From: an uncultured Prevotellaceae bacterium
GTDB taxonomy: Bacteria; Bacteroidota; Bacteroidia; Bacteroidales; Bacteroidaceae
Direction: 5' to 3'
Length of the DNA stretch: 59,775 nucleotides
NCBI GenBank assembly: GCA_946185805.1
Contig: CAMHKU010000004.1
Span: 1 to 59,775, forward strand
Positions 1-7,338 of this stretch are shown here, piece by piece (the first letter of the stretch is position 1; every line of letters starts with the position of its first letter). Under the pieces are notes generated by a model that was given only the letters and a program-made list of their open reading frames with translations, did not search any database and was not told the origin of the DNA. Both the position numbers and the translations under genes were made by a program.

Positions 1-55
1 GAACTGCTGTAGACGGTTTTGCAGACCGTTGACTAAGCCACTCATCCAAGGCACC
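1..55 (-). tRNA. tRNA-Cys (GCA), 3' part cut by window edge
   Basis: The reverse complement begins GGTGCCTTGGATGAGTGGC and has an anticodon arm ACGGT-CTGCAAA-ACCGT with anticodon GCA (positions 20-22), which reads Cys codons. The T arm and acceptor 3' half lie beyond position 1. A TAnnTTTG promoter sits about 20 nt upstream of the 5' end. Confidence 0.88.
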
Positions 56-73
56 TTTTGCTTATTGCGGATG

Positions 74-81
74 CAAAGGTA
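74..81 (-). promoter_or_regulatory. TAnnTTTG promoter of tRNA-Cys
   Basis: TACCTTTG on the minus strand, followed by CA, matches the Bacteroidota -7 element. The tRNA 5' end at 55 lies 18 nt downstream. It also lies just past the stop codon of the small upstream CDS. Confidence 0.7.
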
Positions 82-87
82 CGGCTT

Positions 88-243
88 TTATTTGTAACTG
101 CCAAATTTTTGGCAGTTTTTTTTCAGTTTGCAGCCTTCGCAGCCCGTTTTTCGGCATTTCAGCACCAGGTATATGCGCCAAGCGGCATAATTTACAGCCA
201 CCAGCAGCACCAATCCTGTGATCAAAAACTGCATGTCCTCCAT
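88..243 (-). CDS. FeoB-associated Cys-rich membrane protein
   Basis: A 51-residue protein starting MEDMQFLITG. Residues 5-28 form one hydrophobic helix, followed by a basic Cys-rich tail with the motif C-x4-C-x2-C-x5-C (residues 30-44). This is the layout of the small FeoB-associated proteins (Pfam FeoB_associated) usually found next to the ferrous iron transporter FeoB; their exact role is not settled. No feoB is visible here, so it is an orphan unless feoB lies left of the window. The start ATG at 243 lies 35 nt after the stop of the lipid-kinase gene, so the two are probably co-transcribed. The spacer is made of a GCGCTGCGCTA cap plus two 7-nt repeat units. Confidence 0.75.
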   Translation of the reverse strand: MEDMQFLITGLVLLVAVNYAAWRIYLVLKCRKTGCEGCKLKKNCQKFGSYK

Positions 244-265
244 CACTCTTCACTCTTCACTAGCG
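244..265. repeat. 7-nt repeat tract (2 units) with GC cap
   Basis: Two CACTCTT units, then CACTAGCG running into CAGCGCC. The same arrangement, longer, occurs at 23877-23945 next to thiL, including the TAGCG(T)CAGCGC cap. Confidence 0.6.
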
Positions 266-278
266 CAGCGCCAGTGCC

Positions 279-1328
279 TCACCCCTTAAGTTTCCTAAGC
301 ATGAGTTTATTGATAGCTTGTATGCGTCGGCTACGCTTCTCAATGCCGTGGCCGATGTCTTCGCGTACATTATTTATATTATTAAAGAGATCGCTAAAGG
401 CGTTGAGCACGGGGTTTGGCTGTGCGGTGTCCTCGGTGGCGTTGGGGTTGGTGACGATGCGCAGCCCTAGGTGCTCTATGCTCACGTCTATGTCAGGCCC
501 TGTCATAATGGGGTCGCCGTCGTAGTGGATGGCACCGGGGGCTGTGCGGTGAATGTGCAGGCGATTGGTGCGGAAGGTCTTGATCTTGGAGTTGTTGGTC
601 AGCGTCTTCATAAACAGGTCGGCGGCAATCTGCGGCGCCTCTAAGGCGTCGAAGGGTTCCATGATGATGACGTCCATCTGGCCGTCTTTCATCGTGGCGC
701 CGGGGGCGATATAGGCATTGTTGCCATACTGTGAGGCGTTGGCGCAAGCTATGAGGAACGCCTTGTGGTGGTGAGTGCCCGTGTCGTCGCTCACCTCGTA
801 AGTCTCGGGTTTATATTTCAGCCCCTCCTTCAGCACATTCTCCACGTAGGTGATAGGTCCGCGCTTGCCGGCCTCGGCAAACTTCAGCGAGATAAAGGCA
901 TCGAAGCCCATGCCGCAGGTGCAGAAGAAGGGCAGGTCGTTGATAATTCCGTAATCAAAGGTTTCTATATGTGCCTCGTTGATGATGGCCACGCTGCGCT
1001 TCATGTCCATAGGCAGGCAGAGATGTCGTGCCAGTCCGTTGCCGGAGCCGCAGGGCACGATGGCCAGTGCTGTCTGGCTGTGAACGAGTGCCCGAGCCAC
1101 TTCGTTGACAGTGCCGTCGCCGCCAACGGCTGCCACGATGTCGGTGCCGTCGGCGGCCAGCGCTTTGGCCAGTTCCGCGGCATGGCCGGCATATTCGGTC
1201 TTGACAATCTGGTAGTCAAAGCGCTCCCCGTCGAGCACCTGCTCAATCATCTCTGGCAGCGCTGCTTTGGAGTGCGTGCCCGAGATGGGGTTGACGATAA
1301 ATGCTACTGTTGTTTTCTTACTTATCAT
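279..1328 (-). CDS. Diacylglycerol/sphingosine kinase-family lipid kinase
   Basis: A 349-residue protein of the DAGK catalytic (YegS/DgkB/LCB5) family, which uses ATP to phosphorylate lipid hydroxyls at the inner face of the membrane. It shows the N-terminal NPISG motif (13-17), the signature GGDGTVNE (69-76) and PCGSGNGLAR (92-101). Family length is usually 290-340, so the C-terminal tail after about residue 300 is slightly long and highly charged. It is transcribed from a near-leaderless promoter, divergent from serine palmitoyltransferase. That neighbour suggests, but does not prove, that the substrate is a sphingoid base or ceramide rather than diacylglycerol. The FeoB-associated gene follows it. 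Confidence 0.85.
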   Translation of the reverse strand: MISKKTTVAFIVNPISGTHSKAALPEMIEQVLDGERFDYQIVKTEYAGHAAELAKALAADGTDIVAAVGGDGTVNEVARALVHSQTALAIVPCGSGNGLARHLCLPMDMKRSVAIINEAHIETFDYGIINDLPFFCTCGMGFDAFISLKFAEAGKRGPITYVENVLKEGLKYKPETYEVSDDTGTHHHKAFLIACANASQYGNNAYIAPGATMKDGQMDVIIMEPFDALEAPQIAADLFMKTLTNNSKIKTFRTNRLHIHRTAPGAIHYDGDPIMTGPDIDVSIEHLGLRIVTNPNATEDTAQPNPVLNAFSDLFNNINNVREDIGHGIEKRSRRIQAINKLMLRKLKG

Positions 1329-1332
1329 GTTG

Positions 1333-1340
1333 CAAAAATA
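1333..1340 (-). promoter_or_regulatory. TAnnTTTG promoter of lipid kinase
   Basis: TATTTTTG on the minus strand with only 4 nt (CAAC) between its last base and the ATG. Transcription would begin at or next to the start codon, so the mRNA is probably leaderless. Confidence 0.65.
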
Positions 1341-1434
1341 CGAAAAACTTCTCTATTTTTCTCTTTTTATGCAATTTATTTCCATAAAACATGCAAATAT
1401 TAATAAAAAAGTGCACGGTTTCGTAAAAAATGTG

Positions 1435-1442
1435 TAACTTTG
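1435..1442 (+). promoter_or_regulatory. TAnnTTTG promoter of spt
   Basis: TAACTTTG followed by CAG. It overlaps the upstream in-frame TTG at 1440, which therefore cannot be the start. The ATG at 1488 leaves a leader of about 40 nt. Confidence 0.7.
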
Positions 1443-1487
1443 CAGCCTGATTACGAACAAAAAATTCAAAACTACACCAAAATCGGA

Positions 1488-2675
1488 ATGGGACAGTTAC
1501 AAGAAAGATACAAGCACTACCGTGAGCCGCAGAAGTTTATGGAGGCTGATGTATACCCCTACTTCCGTGCCATAGAAGGTAAACAGGGCACCGAGGTAGA
1601 GATGGGAGGTCACAAGGTACTCATGTTTGGCTCCAATGCCTATACGGGTTTGACCGGCGACCAGCGTATAATCGATGCCGCCAAGGCTGCTTTAGACAAG
1701 TATGGGTCCGGTTGCGCCGGTAGCCGTTTTCTCAACGGCACACTTGACTTGCACGTGCAATTAGAAAAAGAAATCTCAGAGTTTATAGGCAAGGACGACT
1801 GTCTGTGCTTCTCTACCGGTTTCAGCGTCAATCAGGGCGTGCTGGCTATGGTAGTAGGCAAGGACGACTATATTATCTGCGACGATCGCGACCACGCCTC
1901 CATCGTGGACGGTCGTCGTCTTTCGTTTGCCAAGCAGCTGCATTACAAGCACAACGACATGGCCGACCTGGAGCGTGTGCTGCAGCGACTGCCTCACGAG
2001 GCTATCAAGCTGATAGTTGTCGACGGCGTGTTCTCCATGGAAGGCGACCTGGCTAAGCTGCCTGAGATTGTAGAACTGAAGCACAAGTACAACTGCTCAA
2101 TCATGGTTGACGAGGCTCATGGCATTGGTGTCTTTGGCCGTCAGGGCAGGGGCGTGTGCGACCACTTCGGACTTACCGACGAGGTAGACCTCATCATGGG
2201 TACGTTCTCTAAGTCGCTGGCCTCCATCGGTGGCTTCATTGCCTCTGACTGGGACACCATCAACTTCCTGCGTCACACTTGCCGCACGTATATCTTCTCG
2301 GCCAGCAACACTCCGGCAGCCACTGCTGCTGCTATGGAGGCTCTGCATATCATCCAGCAGGAGCCCGAGCGCATACAGGCGCTTTGGGATGTGACCCACT
2401 ACGCCTTGAAGCGTTTCCGCGAGGAGGGCTTTGAGATTGGTGAGACCGAAAGCCCCATCATTCCGCTTTACGTTCGCGATGTAGACAAGACGTTCCTCGT
2501 GACCGCTCTTGCCTTCAAGGCCGGCGTGTTTATTAACCCCGTCATCCCGCCCGCCTGTGCACCTACCGATACGCTGGTGCGCTATGCCCTGATGGCTACT
2601 CACACCAAGGAGCAGGTAGACCGCTCGGTGGTGGCCCTGAAGAAGATTTTCGTAGAGCAGGGCATTATCAAGTAA
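1488..2675 (+). CDS. spt: Serine palmitoyltransferase
   Basis: A 395-residue PLP enzyme of the alpha-oxoamine synthase family (Spt/BioF/Kbl/HemA). It condenses serine with a fatty acyl-CoA to 3-ketosphinganine, the first step of Bacteroidota sphingolipid synthesis. Visible features are the PLP ring-binding DEAHG (208-212), the Schiff-base lysine K242 in GTFSKS, and an N-terminal segment (YFRAIEG) more like Bacteroides/Sphingobacterium Spt than BioF or Kbl. It is cytosolic. The start is set by the promoter at 1435; an upstream in-frame TTG falls inside that promoter. It is monocistronic, with a strong terminator right after. A plain glycine C-acetyltransferase is the main alternative; the divergent lipid kinase favours sphingolipid synthesis. 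Confidence 0.87.
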   Translation: MGQLQERYKHYREPQKFMEADVYPYFRAIEGKQGTEVEMGGHKVLMFGSNAYTGLTGDQRIIDAAKAALDKYGSGCAGSRFLNGTLDLHVQLEKEISEFIGKDDCLCFSTGFSVNQGVLAMVVGKDDYIICDDRDHASIVDGRRLSFAKQLHYKHNDMADLERVLQRLPHEAIKLIVVDGVFSMEGDLAKLPEIVELKHKYNCSIMVDEAHGIGVFGRQGRGVCDHFGLTDEVDLIMGTFSKSLASIGGFIASDWDTINFLRHTCRTYIFSASNTPAATAAAMEALHIIQQEPERIQALWDVTHYALKRFREEGFEIGETESPIIPLYVRDVDKTFLVTALAFKAGVFINPVIPPACAPTDTLVRYALMATHTKEQVDRSVVALKKIFVEQGIIK

Positions 2676-2701
2676 ACTCCTGTGAAATATGCAAAAATAA
2701 G

Positions 2702-2732
2702 AAGGCTCGCAAGACTTTGCGGGCCTTTTTTT
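2702..2732 (+). terminator. Intrinsic terminator after spt
   Basis: Stem AAGGCTCGCAA / TTGCGGGCCTT with a GACT loop and one G-U pair, followed by a run of T. Confidence 0.85.
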
Positions 2733-2834
2733 AATGCTCTGTTCTACTTATCTGCCTTTACCTCCTTACTACTCAACTCCTTGTTCAACTTGTGAAAGCT
2801 CCTATATTACAAACCTGTAATTTCCCGTATCGCT

Positions 2835-2890
2835 CTGGTACGCAGGTGTCTCACCTGCGGGTTGCCGCAAGTGAGACACTTGCGTACCAG
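2835..2890. repeat. 26-bp-arm palindrome with 4-nt loop
   Basis: The arms begin CTGGTACGCAGGTGTCTCAC and end GTGAGACACTTGCGTACCAG around a GTTG loop. There is one wobble and one mismatch over 26 pairs. No T-tract follows, and it lies between the spt terminator and the 3' end of prmA. It looks like a dispersed palindromic element rather than a terminator. Confidence 0.7.
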
Positions 2891-2907
2891 TAGTGAACTG
2901 AATAGTG

Positions 2908-3801
2908 TCATGCTTCAAACAGCAGGCACGCCCAGCCGTTTTCTTCGCGTTGCCCTTGGAGCGTGAGACCTAAAGAGTTGGCTTTAGCGGTAAGCAAGGG
3001 GATGTCGTCGGTATAGAATCCGCTGAGGATGAGCAGCGCATGGGGTGCCATTTTCTGGCGGAACAGCGGCATGTCTTGCAAGAGGATGTTGCGGTTGATA
3101 TTGGCCATGACGAGGTTGAATGTTCCTTCCACAGTATTTAGTATGCTGGCGTCGCCAAGCAGGGTCGTTAGTTCCACCTGATTAATGACAGCGTTGTGGC
3201 GGGTGTTTTCTGTGCTCCACTCGTCGATGTCGTAGCCTATGCAGGCCTGTGCGCCAAGTTTCATGGCAGCGATGCCTAAGATGCCCGTACCGCAACCGCA
3301 GTCGAGCACGCGGCGCTGGCTGAGGTCGATTCCTGCCAGCGTGGCACAAACCATGCGTGTCGTTTCATGGGTGCCGGTGCCGAAGGCCAGGTGGGCGTCA
3401 ATCTCTATGGCAGTGACGGGTGTTGGCTGTTGGGTGATGGTTGATGGTGGCAAGTGGCGGCCGTCGTGAATCACGATAGTGCTGCGTGGCGCCGTTACTG
3501 CACCGTTTACCTCGCTATCGATGACAATAGGCTCAAAGCCCTCCTGTTCCCATTGCTCATTCCAGTCGCGGTCTTCAGCCTCACTCACGGTGTAAGTGAC
3601 CGTGGTGCCGGGGAGGGGGAAACCGGCAATGACAGCATCGAGCTGCTCGTGATCGAACGCTTGTTGCTGGATATATCCCGTGAGCCCACTATCGGTCTCT
3701 TCAAAGGTTTCAAAGCCTGTTTCGCCGGCCATGGCGGCCAACAGGTCGCTGGCGTCGCTGCTATAGGGGCGGATGAGAAATTTCACCTCGTAATACTTCA
3801 T
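2908..3801 (-). CDS. prmA: Ribosomal protein L11 methyltransferase
   Basis: A 297-residue SAM-dependent methyltransferase that trimethylates ribosomal protein L11. It has the PrmA N-terminal alpha/beta domain with EDRDWNEQWEQEGFEP (about 75-92), then LAFGTGTHETTR, the SAM loop VLDCGCGTGILGI and the catalytic-region VMANINRN. Length is normal. A Pro/Thr/Gln stretch (PPSTITQQPTPV) just before the LAFGTG segment is encoded by a 7-nt repeat tract (3416-3457). It stands where other PrmA proteins have a short turn and is probably a tolerated surface loop. A TAnnTTTG promoter lies about 40 nt upstream; the gene appears monocistronic. Confidence 0.93.
   Translation of the reverse strand: MKYYEVKFLIRPYSSDASDLLAAMAGETGFETFEETDSGLTGYIQQQAFDHEQLDAVIAGFPLPGTTVTYTVSEAEDRDWNEQWEQEGFEPIVIDSEVNGAVTAPRSTIVIHDGRHLPPSTITQQPTPVTAIEIDAHLAFGTGTHETTRMVCATLAGIDLSQRRVLDCGCGTGILGIAAMKLGAQACIGYDIDEWSTENTRHNAVINQVELTTLLGDASILNTVEGTFNLVMANINRNILLQDMPLFRQKMAPHALLILSGFYTDDIPLLTAKANSLGLTLQGQREENGWACLLFEA
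3416..3457. repeat. 7-nt repeat tract inside prmA
   Basis: ACGGGTG-TTGGCTG-TTGGGTG-ATGGTTG-ATGGTGG-CAAGTGG, six phased units of pattern DTGGNTG. It is in frame and encodes a Pro/Thr/Gln loop of PrmA on the other strand. Confidence 0.65.
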
Positions 3802-3841
3802 AATCCTTGTCTTTAAGCTGAGTAAAACGTTAAATTTGCCG

Positions 3842-3849
3842 CAAAATTA
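3842..3849 (-). promoter_or_regulatory. TAnnTTTG promoter of prmA
   Basis: TAATTTTG on the minus strand followed by CGG, about 40 nt before the prmA start at 3801. Confidence 0.6.
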
Positions 3850-3891
3850 CAAAAAATAGGGAAAAACCTATCATAGTTTAGGGTTTTTCCT

Positions 3892-3899
3892 TAAATTTG
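3892..3899 (+). promoter_or_regulatory. TAnnTTTG promoter of the 3987 gene
   Basis: TAAATTTG followed by CAG, giving a leader of about 80 nt to the ATG at 3987. It is divergent from the prmA promoter about 45 bp away. Confidence 0.62.
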
Positions 3900-3986
3900 C
3901 AGTGAAAATAGCAGTAATTTTGTAGCGTGAACCATTGGCATGAGCTGATGTTACAGGCATTAACAATTTATAGGGAGAAAAAGACA

Positions 3987-4961
3987 ATGAACAAGAAGAT
4001 TTTAGTATCGCTCATTCTTGGGGCCTTGCCCCTGACCCTGATGGCACAGGACGATGATATGTACTTCGTTCCTTCCAAGAAGAATGTAGAGAAGGAGGCC
4101 GCTGATTACGGTGTTCCCCGCTCTACCTACTATTCGGGTATCAATCGCAGCGTTGACGACTATAACCGCCGCGGCAGCTACTATCAGGTGCTGCCTTCGG
4201 ACACTACGGGCAATGATATCATAACGTTCAGCGGTGAAAAGGGCGTCTACCCTGACTCAGTCTCTGCTGACGAGGATTATGCGCTGACTCGTCAGATGGC
4301 CCGTTACGACGGTTATGAGCCTGAACAGGCCTATCGGGAAGGCTATCGCGACGGGCGCCGCGATTCGTGGCACTCACCATGGTATTACTCGTCGTTCTAT
4401 CCTTGGTATGACTCTTACTGGTACTGGAACGACCCCTGGTATTATGGCTGGCATGGCGCGTGGTACGACCCTTGGTATTATGACTACTATTGGTATCGTC
4501 CCTATGGCTGGTATAGCTGGCATTATGGTTGGCATCGTCCTTACTATTATGGCGGTGTGACCTACTATGGTGGCGGCGGTGGCGGCAGTAGCAAGTATCG
4601 TCGTTACGACAATATGGCAGCGCGCTCGCCTCGCGGTTTGAGCAACGGCCGTCACACGACTCACACGTCAGGCACCTTCGGCGGCTCGTCAATACGTCGT
4701 GGCAGCTATGGGTCGCGCTCGGCAACGTCGCCGGGCGTCCAACGCTCTACTGGCATCACAACGACCAACAGCTATGGCAATTTTGGCGGTTCGCGTAGCT
4801 GGGGCGGCAGCTCCTCCAGCGGCTCAATGGGCAGTTTCGGTGGCTCGCCTACCCGCAGTTCCGGCGGTAGCTTTGGTGGCGGCGGTAGCTTTGGTGGCGG
4901 CGGTGGCGGCGGTTTCGGCGGCAGTCGCAGCGTTGGTGGCAGTCGTTCCTCGCGGCGCTAA
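3987..4961 (+). CDS. Secreted Tyr/Trp-rich and Gly/Ser-rich protein
   Basis: A 324-residue protein of unrecognised function. The start at 3987 gives a good signal peptide, MNKKILVSLILGALPLTLMA, cleaved before QDDD; an upstream in-frame start would spoil it. After an acidic N-terminal part, residues roughly 125-200 are packed with Tyr and Trp alternating with Gly, His, Pro and Asp. The C-terminal 110 residues are Gly/Ser/Arg low-complexity (runs of GGSFGGG). Such composition suggests a surface-exposed or self-associating envelope protein. Similar Y/W/G-rich proteins are common in Bacteroidota but uncharacterised. It lies 48 nt upstream of an outer-membrane barrel gene with no promoter between, so the two are probably co-expressed. 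Confidence 0.7.
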   Translation: MNKKILVSLILGALPLTLMAQDDDMYFVPSKKNVEKEAADYGVPRSTYYSGINRSVDDYNRRGSYYQVLPSDTTGNDIITFSGEKGVYPDSVSADEDYALTRQMARYDGYEPEQAYREGYRDGRRDSWHSPWYYSSFYPWYDSYWYWNDPWYYGWHGAWYDPWYYDYYWYRPYGWYSWHYGWHRPYYYGGVTYYGGGGGGSSKYRRYDNMAARSPRGLSNGRHTTHTSGTFGGSSIRRGSYGSRSATSPGVQRSTGITTTNSYGNFGGSRSWGGSSSSGSMGSFGGSPTRSSGGSFGGGGSFGGGGGGGFGGSRSVGGSRSSRR

Positions 4962-5009
4962 CATGTCAGGCATAAAGTATTATAAGGATTTAAGCACTAC
5001 AGAATAAAG

Positions 5010-6572
5010 ATGAAGAAGATATATATTGCAGCCTTGGCGATGGGCTCTGTGATACCGTCGCTGGCACAGGAAACCTATGAGAATGCCAAACTCGCAGAAA
5101 CCGAGCTCAACGGAACTGCCCGCTATATAGGTATGGGTGGCGCTATGGAGGCCTTGGGTGCCGACATCTCTACCATCTCTACCAATCCTGCCGGTATCGG
5201 CCTATTCCGCAAATCGTGGGTAGGCGGTTCGTTCAGTGTGGTGGCACAGCAGGATGCCGCCAGCTTCTCCAACGGCAAGAAGACTACCTTCAGCTTTGAC
5301 CAGGCGGGGTTTGTCTATAGCGCACGCACTGGCTATAACTCTTTCGTCAACTTCAGTTTCAACTACCGCAAGAGCCGTAACTTCAACTACATCCTCTCTG
5401 CCGCCGACGGACTCTCTGGCGCATCGCAGAACAAGCTGACCTATGCCAAGGCCAAGAACGGCCTGCTCTACGAGGTGGACAGCAAAACCCTGAAGCCCGA
5501 CTTCGACGCTCCTTATGCGCAGTGTAATCAGTTGGACGACATCTATGCTCGCAACCTGAATTACGACGCTGTAGACAATACGTGGTATGCCTATCCCGCC
5601 GACTATTATACCCTGAACCGTGCGCATAAAGGCTATATTAGCGAGTTTGACTTCAATCTGAGCGGCAATGTCAACGATCGTGTGTACTTAGGTATGACTA
5701 TCGGCGTTCATGACGTCAACTACAAGCATTATGGTGAGTACGAGGAGTTTGCTAACGGCCAGGCCCGGATACGTGTTGACGACGACCGTAGCATTGACGG
5801 CTCCGGCTTCGACATAAAGGCGGGTATTATCTTCCGGCCTATCGAAACGTCGGCACTGCGCTTTGGCCTGTCTGTAGCTTCGCCAACGTTCTATAGCCTG
5901 AAGAGCAGCAATAGCACTAATGTCGTTGGCTACAATAACGGTCAGACGGTGATGGTGAACAATAACGACAGCTATAAGTTCAAACTCTATACCCCATGGA
6001 AGTTTGGCGTTAGTGCCGGCCACACACTGAGCCAGATGCTGGCTCTGGGGTTGAGTTTCGAGTATGCCGACTATAGCAGCATGGATACGCGCAAGATTAC
6101 CGGCAGCCGATATGACTGGTATTACGACTCCTATTCCGAGAGCAGCAATAGCGACAATGAGATGAACCGCCATACCGAGCAGACCCTTAAAGGCGTTGCC
6201 ACGCTGAAAGTTGGTGCTGAGCTGAAGCCTGATGCGGCAATGGCCGTTCGTCTGGGTTATAACTACCAGTCGCCGATGTACGAGGAGTCGGGATTCAAAG
6301 ATGGTACCATTGCCTCGCAAGGCTCCTACATCAGTTCGGCCACTGACTATACCAACTGGAAGGCTACCCACCGCATCACCTGTGGTATTGGTTATAGCTT
6401 CGGACCGCTCAATCTCTCAGCAGCCTATCAGTATAGTGTTACCAATGGCGACTTCATGCCCTTCATGAACTATCTCGACAACACTACGCCTGCTGACGAC
6501 AATGTGGCAAAGAGCGTAAGCGTGAGCAACAAACGCCACCAGATAATGGCTACCATCGGCTATTCTTTCTAA
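5010..6572 (+). CDS. Outer-membrane beta-barrel protein, OmpP1/FadL-like
   Basis: A 520-residue protein with signal peptide MKKIYIAALAMGSVIPSLA. The early motif ARYIGMGGAMEALGADIS followed by STNPAGIGLFR is typical of Bacteroidota outer-membrane transport proteins of the OmpP1/FadL/TodX class. The rest alternates aromatic and polar residues as in beta-strands, and the last residues (IMATIGYSF) end in Phe, the usual OMP C-terminal signature. It probably carries hydrophobic or small substrates across the outer membrane; the substrate is not visible. It lies downstream of the Tyr/Trp-rich gene and likely in its operon. Alternative: a structural barrel without transport. Confidence 0.72.
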   Translation: MKKIYIAALAMGSVIPSLAQETYENAKLAETELNGTARYIGMGGAMEALGADISTISTNPAGIGLFRKSWVGGSFSVVAQQDAASFSNGKKTTFSFDQAGFVYSARTGYNSFVNFSFNYRKSRNFNYILSAADGLSGASQNKLTYAKAKNGLLYEVDSKTLKPDFDAPYAQCNQLDDIYARNLNYDAVDNTWYAYPADYYTLNRAHKGYISEFDFNLSGNVNDRVYLGMTIGVHDVNYKHYGEYEEFANGQARIRVDDDRSIDGSGFDIKAGIIFRPIETSALRFGLSVASPTFYSLKSSNSTNVVGYNNGQTVMVNNNDSYKFKLYTPWKFGVSAGHTLSQMLALGLSFEYADYSSMDTRKITGSRYDWYYDSYSESSNSDNEMNRHTEQTLKGVATLKVGAELKPDAAMAVRLGYNYQSPMYEESGFKDGTIASQGSYISSATDYTNWKATHRITCGIGYSFGPLNLSAAYQYSVTNGDFMPFMNYLDNTTPADDNVAKSVSVSNKRHQIMATIGYSF

Positions 6573-6591
6573 AAAAGAATTGAACGAAATG

Positions 6592-6623
6592 TTTGGTTGT
6601 TCCATTTTTTTTCCTTATCTTTG
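6592..6623 (+). promoter_or_regulatory. -33/-7 promoter of the 6657 kinase
   Basis: TTTG at 6592-6595, 20 nt spacer, TATCTTTG at 6616-6623 followed by CAGCA. This excludes the upstream in-frame start near 6597. Confidence 0.75.
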
Positions 6624-6656
6624 CAGCATAGTATTAACCTCATAATAAGCAACGCT

Positions 6657-7280
6657 ATGAACAAGGAGGAAAAATTTGTTATTACCATCAGCCGACAGTT
6701 TGGTACCGGTGGTCATGAGATTGGAGTCGAGCTGGCCCGTCGCCTTGGTGTGAAGCTTCTCGACAAGCAGATACTCAATGAAGTAGCTCGTAAAATTAGC
6801 GCCGTGGAGGATGCTGTAGAGAAGATTGAGGCGCGTAATCCGCATTGGCGCGACGATTTCACCAACTTCTACCGCACGTATATGTCTGGTGCCGAGTATA
6901 ATGGTGCTGAGCAGGACAAGACCAGTCACGAGCTGTTTAGGGCACAGGCCGAGGCTATACGCAAGATTGCCGATGAAGAGTCGTGCGTGATTATAGGCCG
7001 CTGCGGTTTCGACATCTTCAGAAATCATTCCAATGCGCTGAAGATTTTCGTACATTCGCCGCTCGACTGCCGTAAGCGCCGCATTGCCGAGAAGTATGAC
7101 CTGAATGAAACGGATGCCGCCGCCATGATTGTAGACAACGACTACAGCCGCGAGCTCTACACCAAGACGTTTACCGGCAGCGACTGGCAGGACGCACGCA
7201 ACTATGACATCTCGCTCAATGTGCGGAAGTTTGGCGTCAACGGCGCCGTTGACTACATCATGCGCGCCATCGAAGGCTGA
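6657..7280 (+). CDS. Cytidylate kinase-like family protein
   Basis: A 207-residue protein of the cytidylate kinase-like family (Pfam Cytidylate_kin2). The phosphate-binding loop appears as ISRQFGTGGHEIG near residue 10. Downstream it shows VIIGRCGFDIF and the Arg-rich lid region SPLDCRKRRIAEKYDL. Family members are predicted nucleotide or small-molecule kinases distinct from the essential Cmk; the substrate is unknown. The start was chosen because the promoter at 6616 overlaps the longer reading frame. It stands alone; the 3' flank contains a short local duplication (ATCGAAGGCTG and GCTGACGACG twice). Confidence 0.8.
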   Translation: MNKEEKFVITISRQFGTGGHEIGVELARRLGVKLLDKQILNEVARKISAVEDAVEKIEARNPHWRDDFTNFYRTYMSGAEYNGAEQDKTSHELFRAQAEAIRKIADEESCVIIGRCGFDIFRNHSNALKIFVHSPLDCRKRRIAEKYDLNETDAAAMIVDNDYSRELYTKTFTGSDWQDARNYDISLNVRKFGVNGAVDYIMRAIEG

Positions 7281-7338
7281 CGACGTGCGCCGCTATCAAT
7301 GGCTGACGACGCGTAAGGCCATCGAAGGCTGGCTCCCG

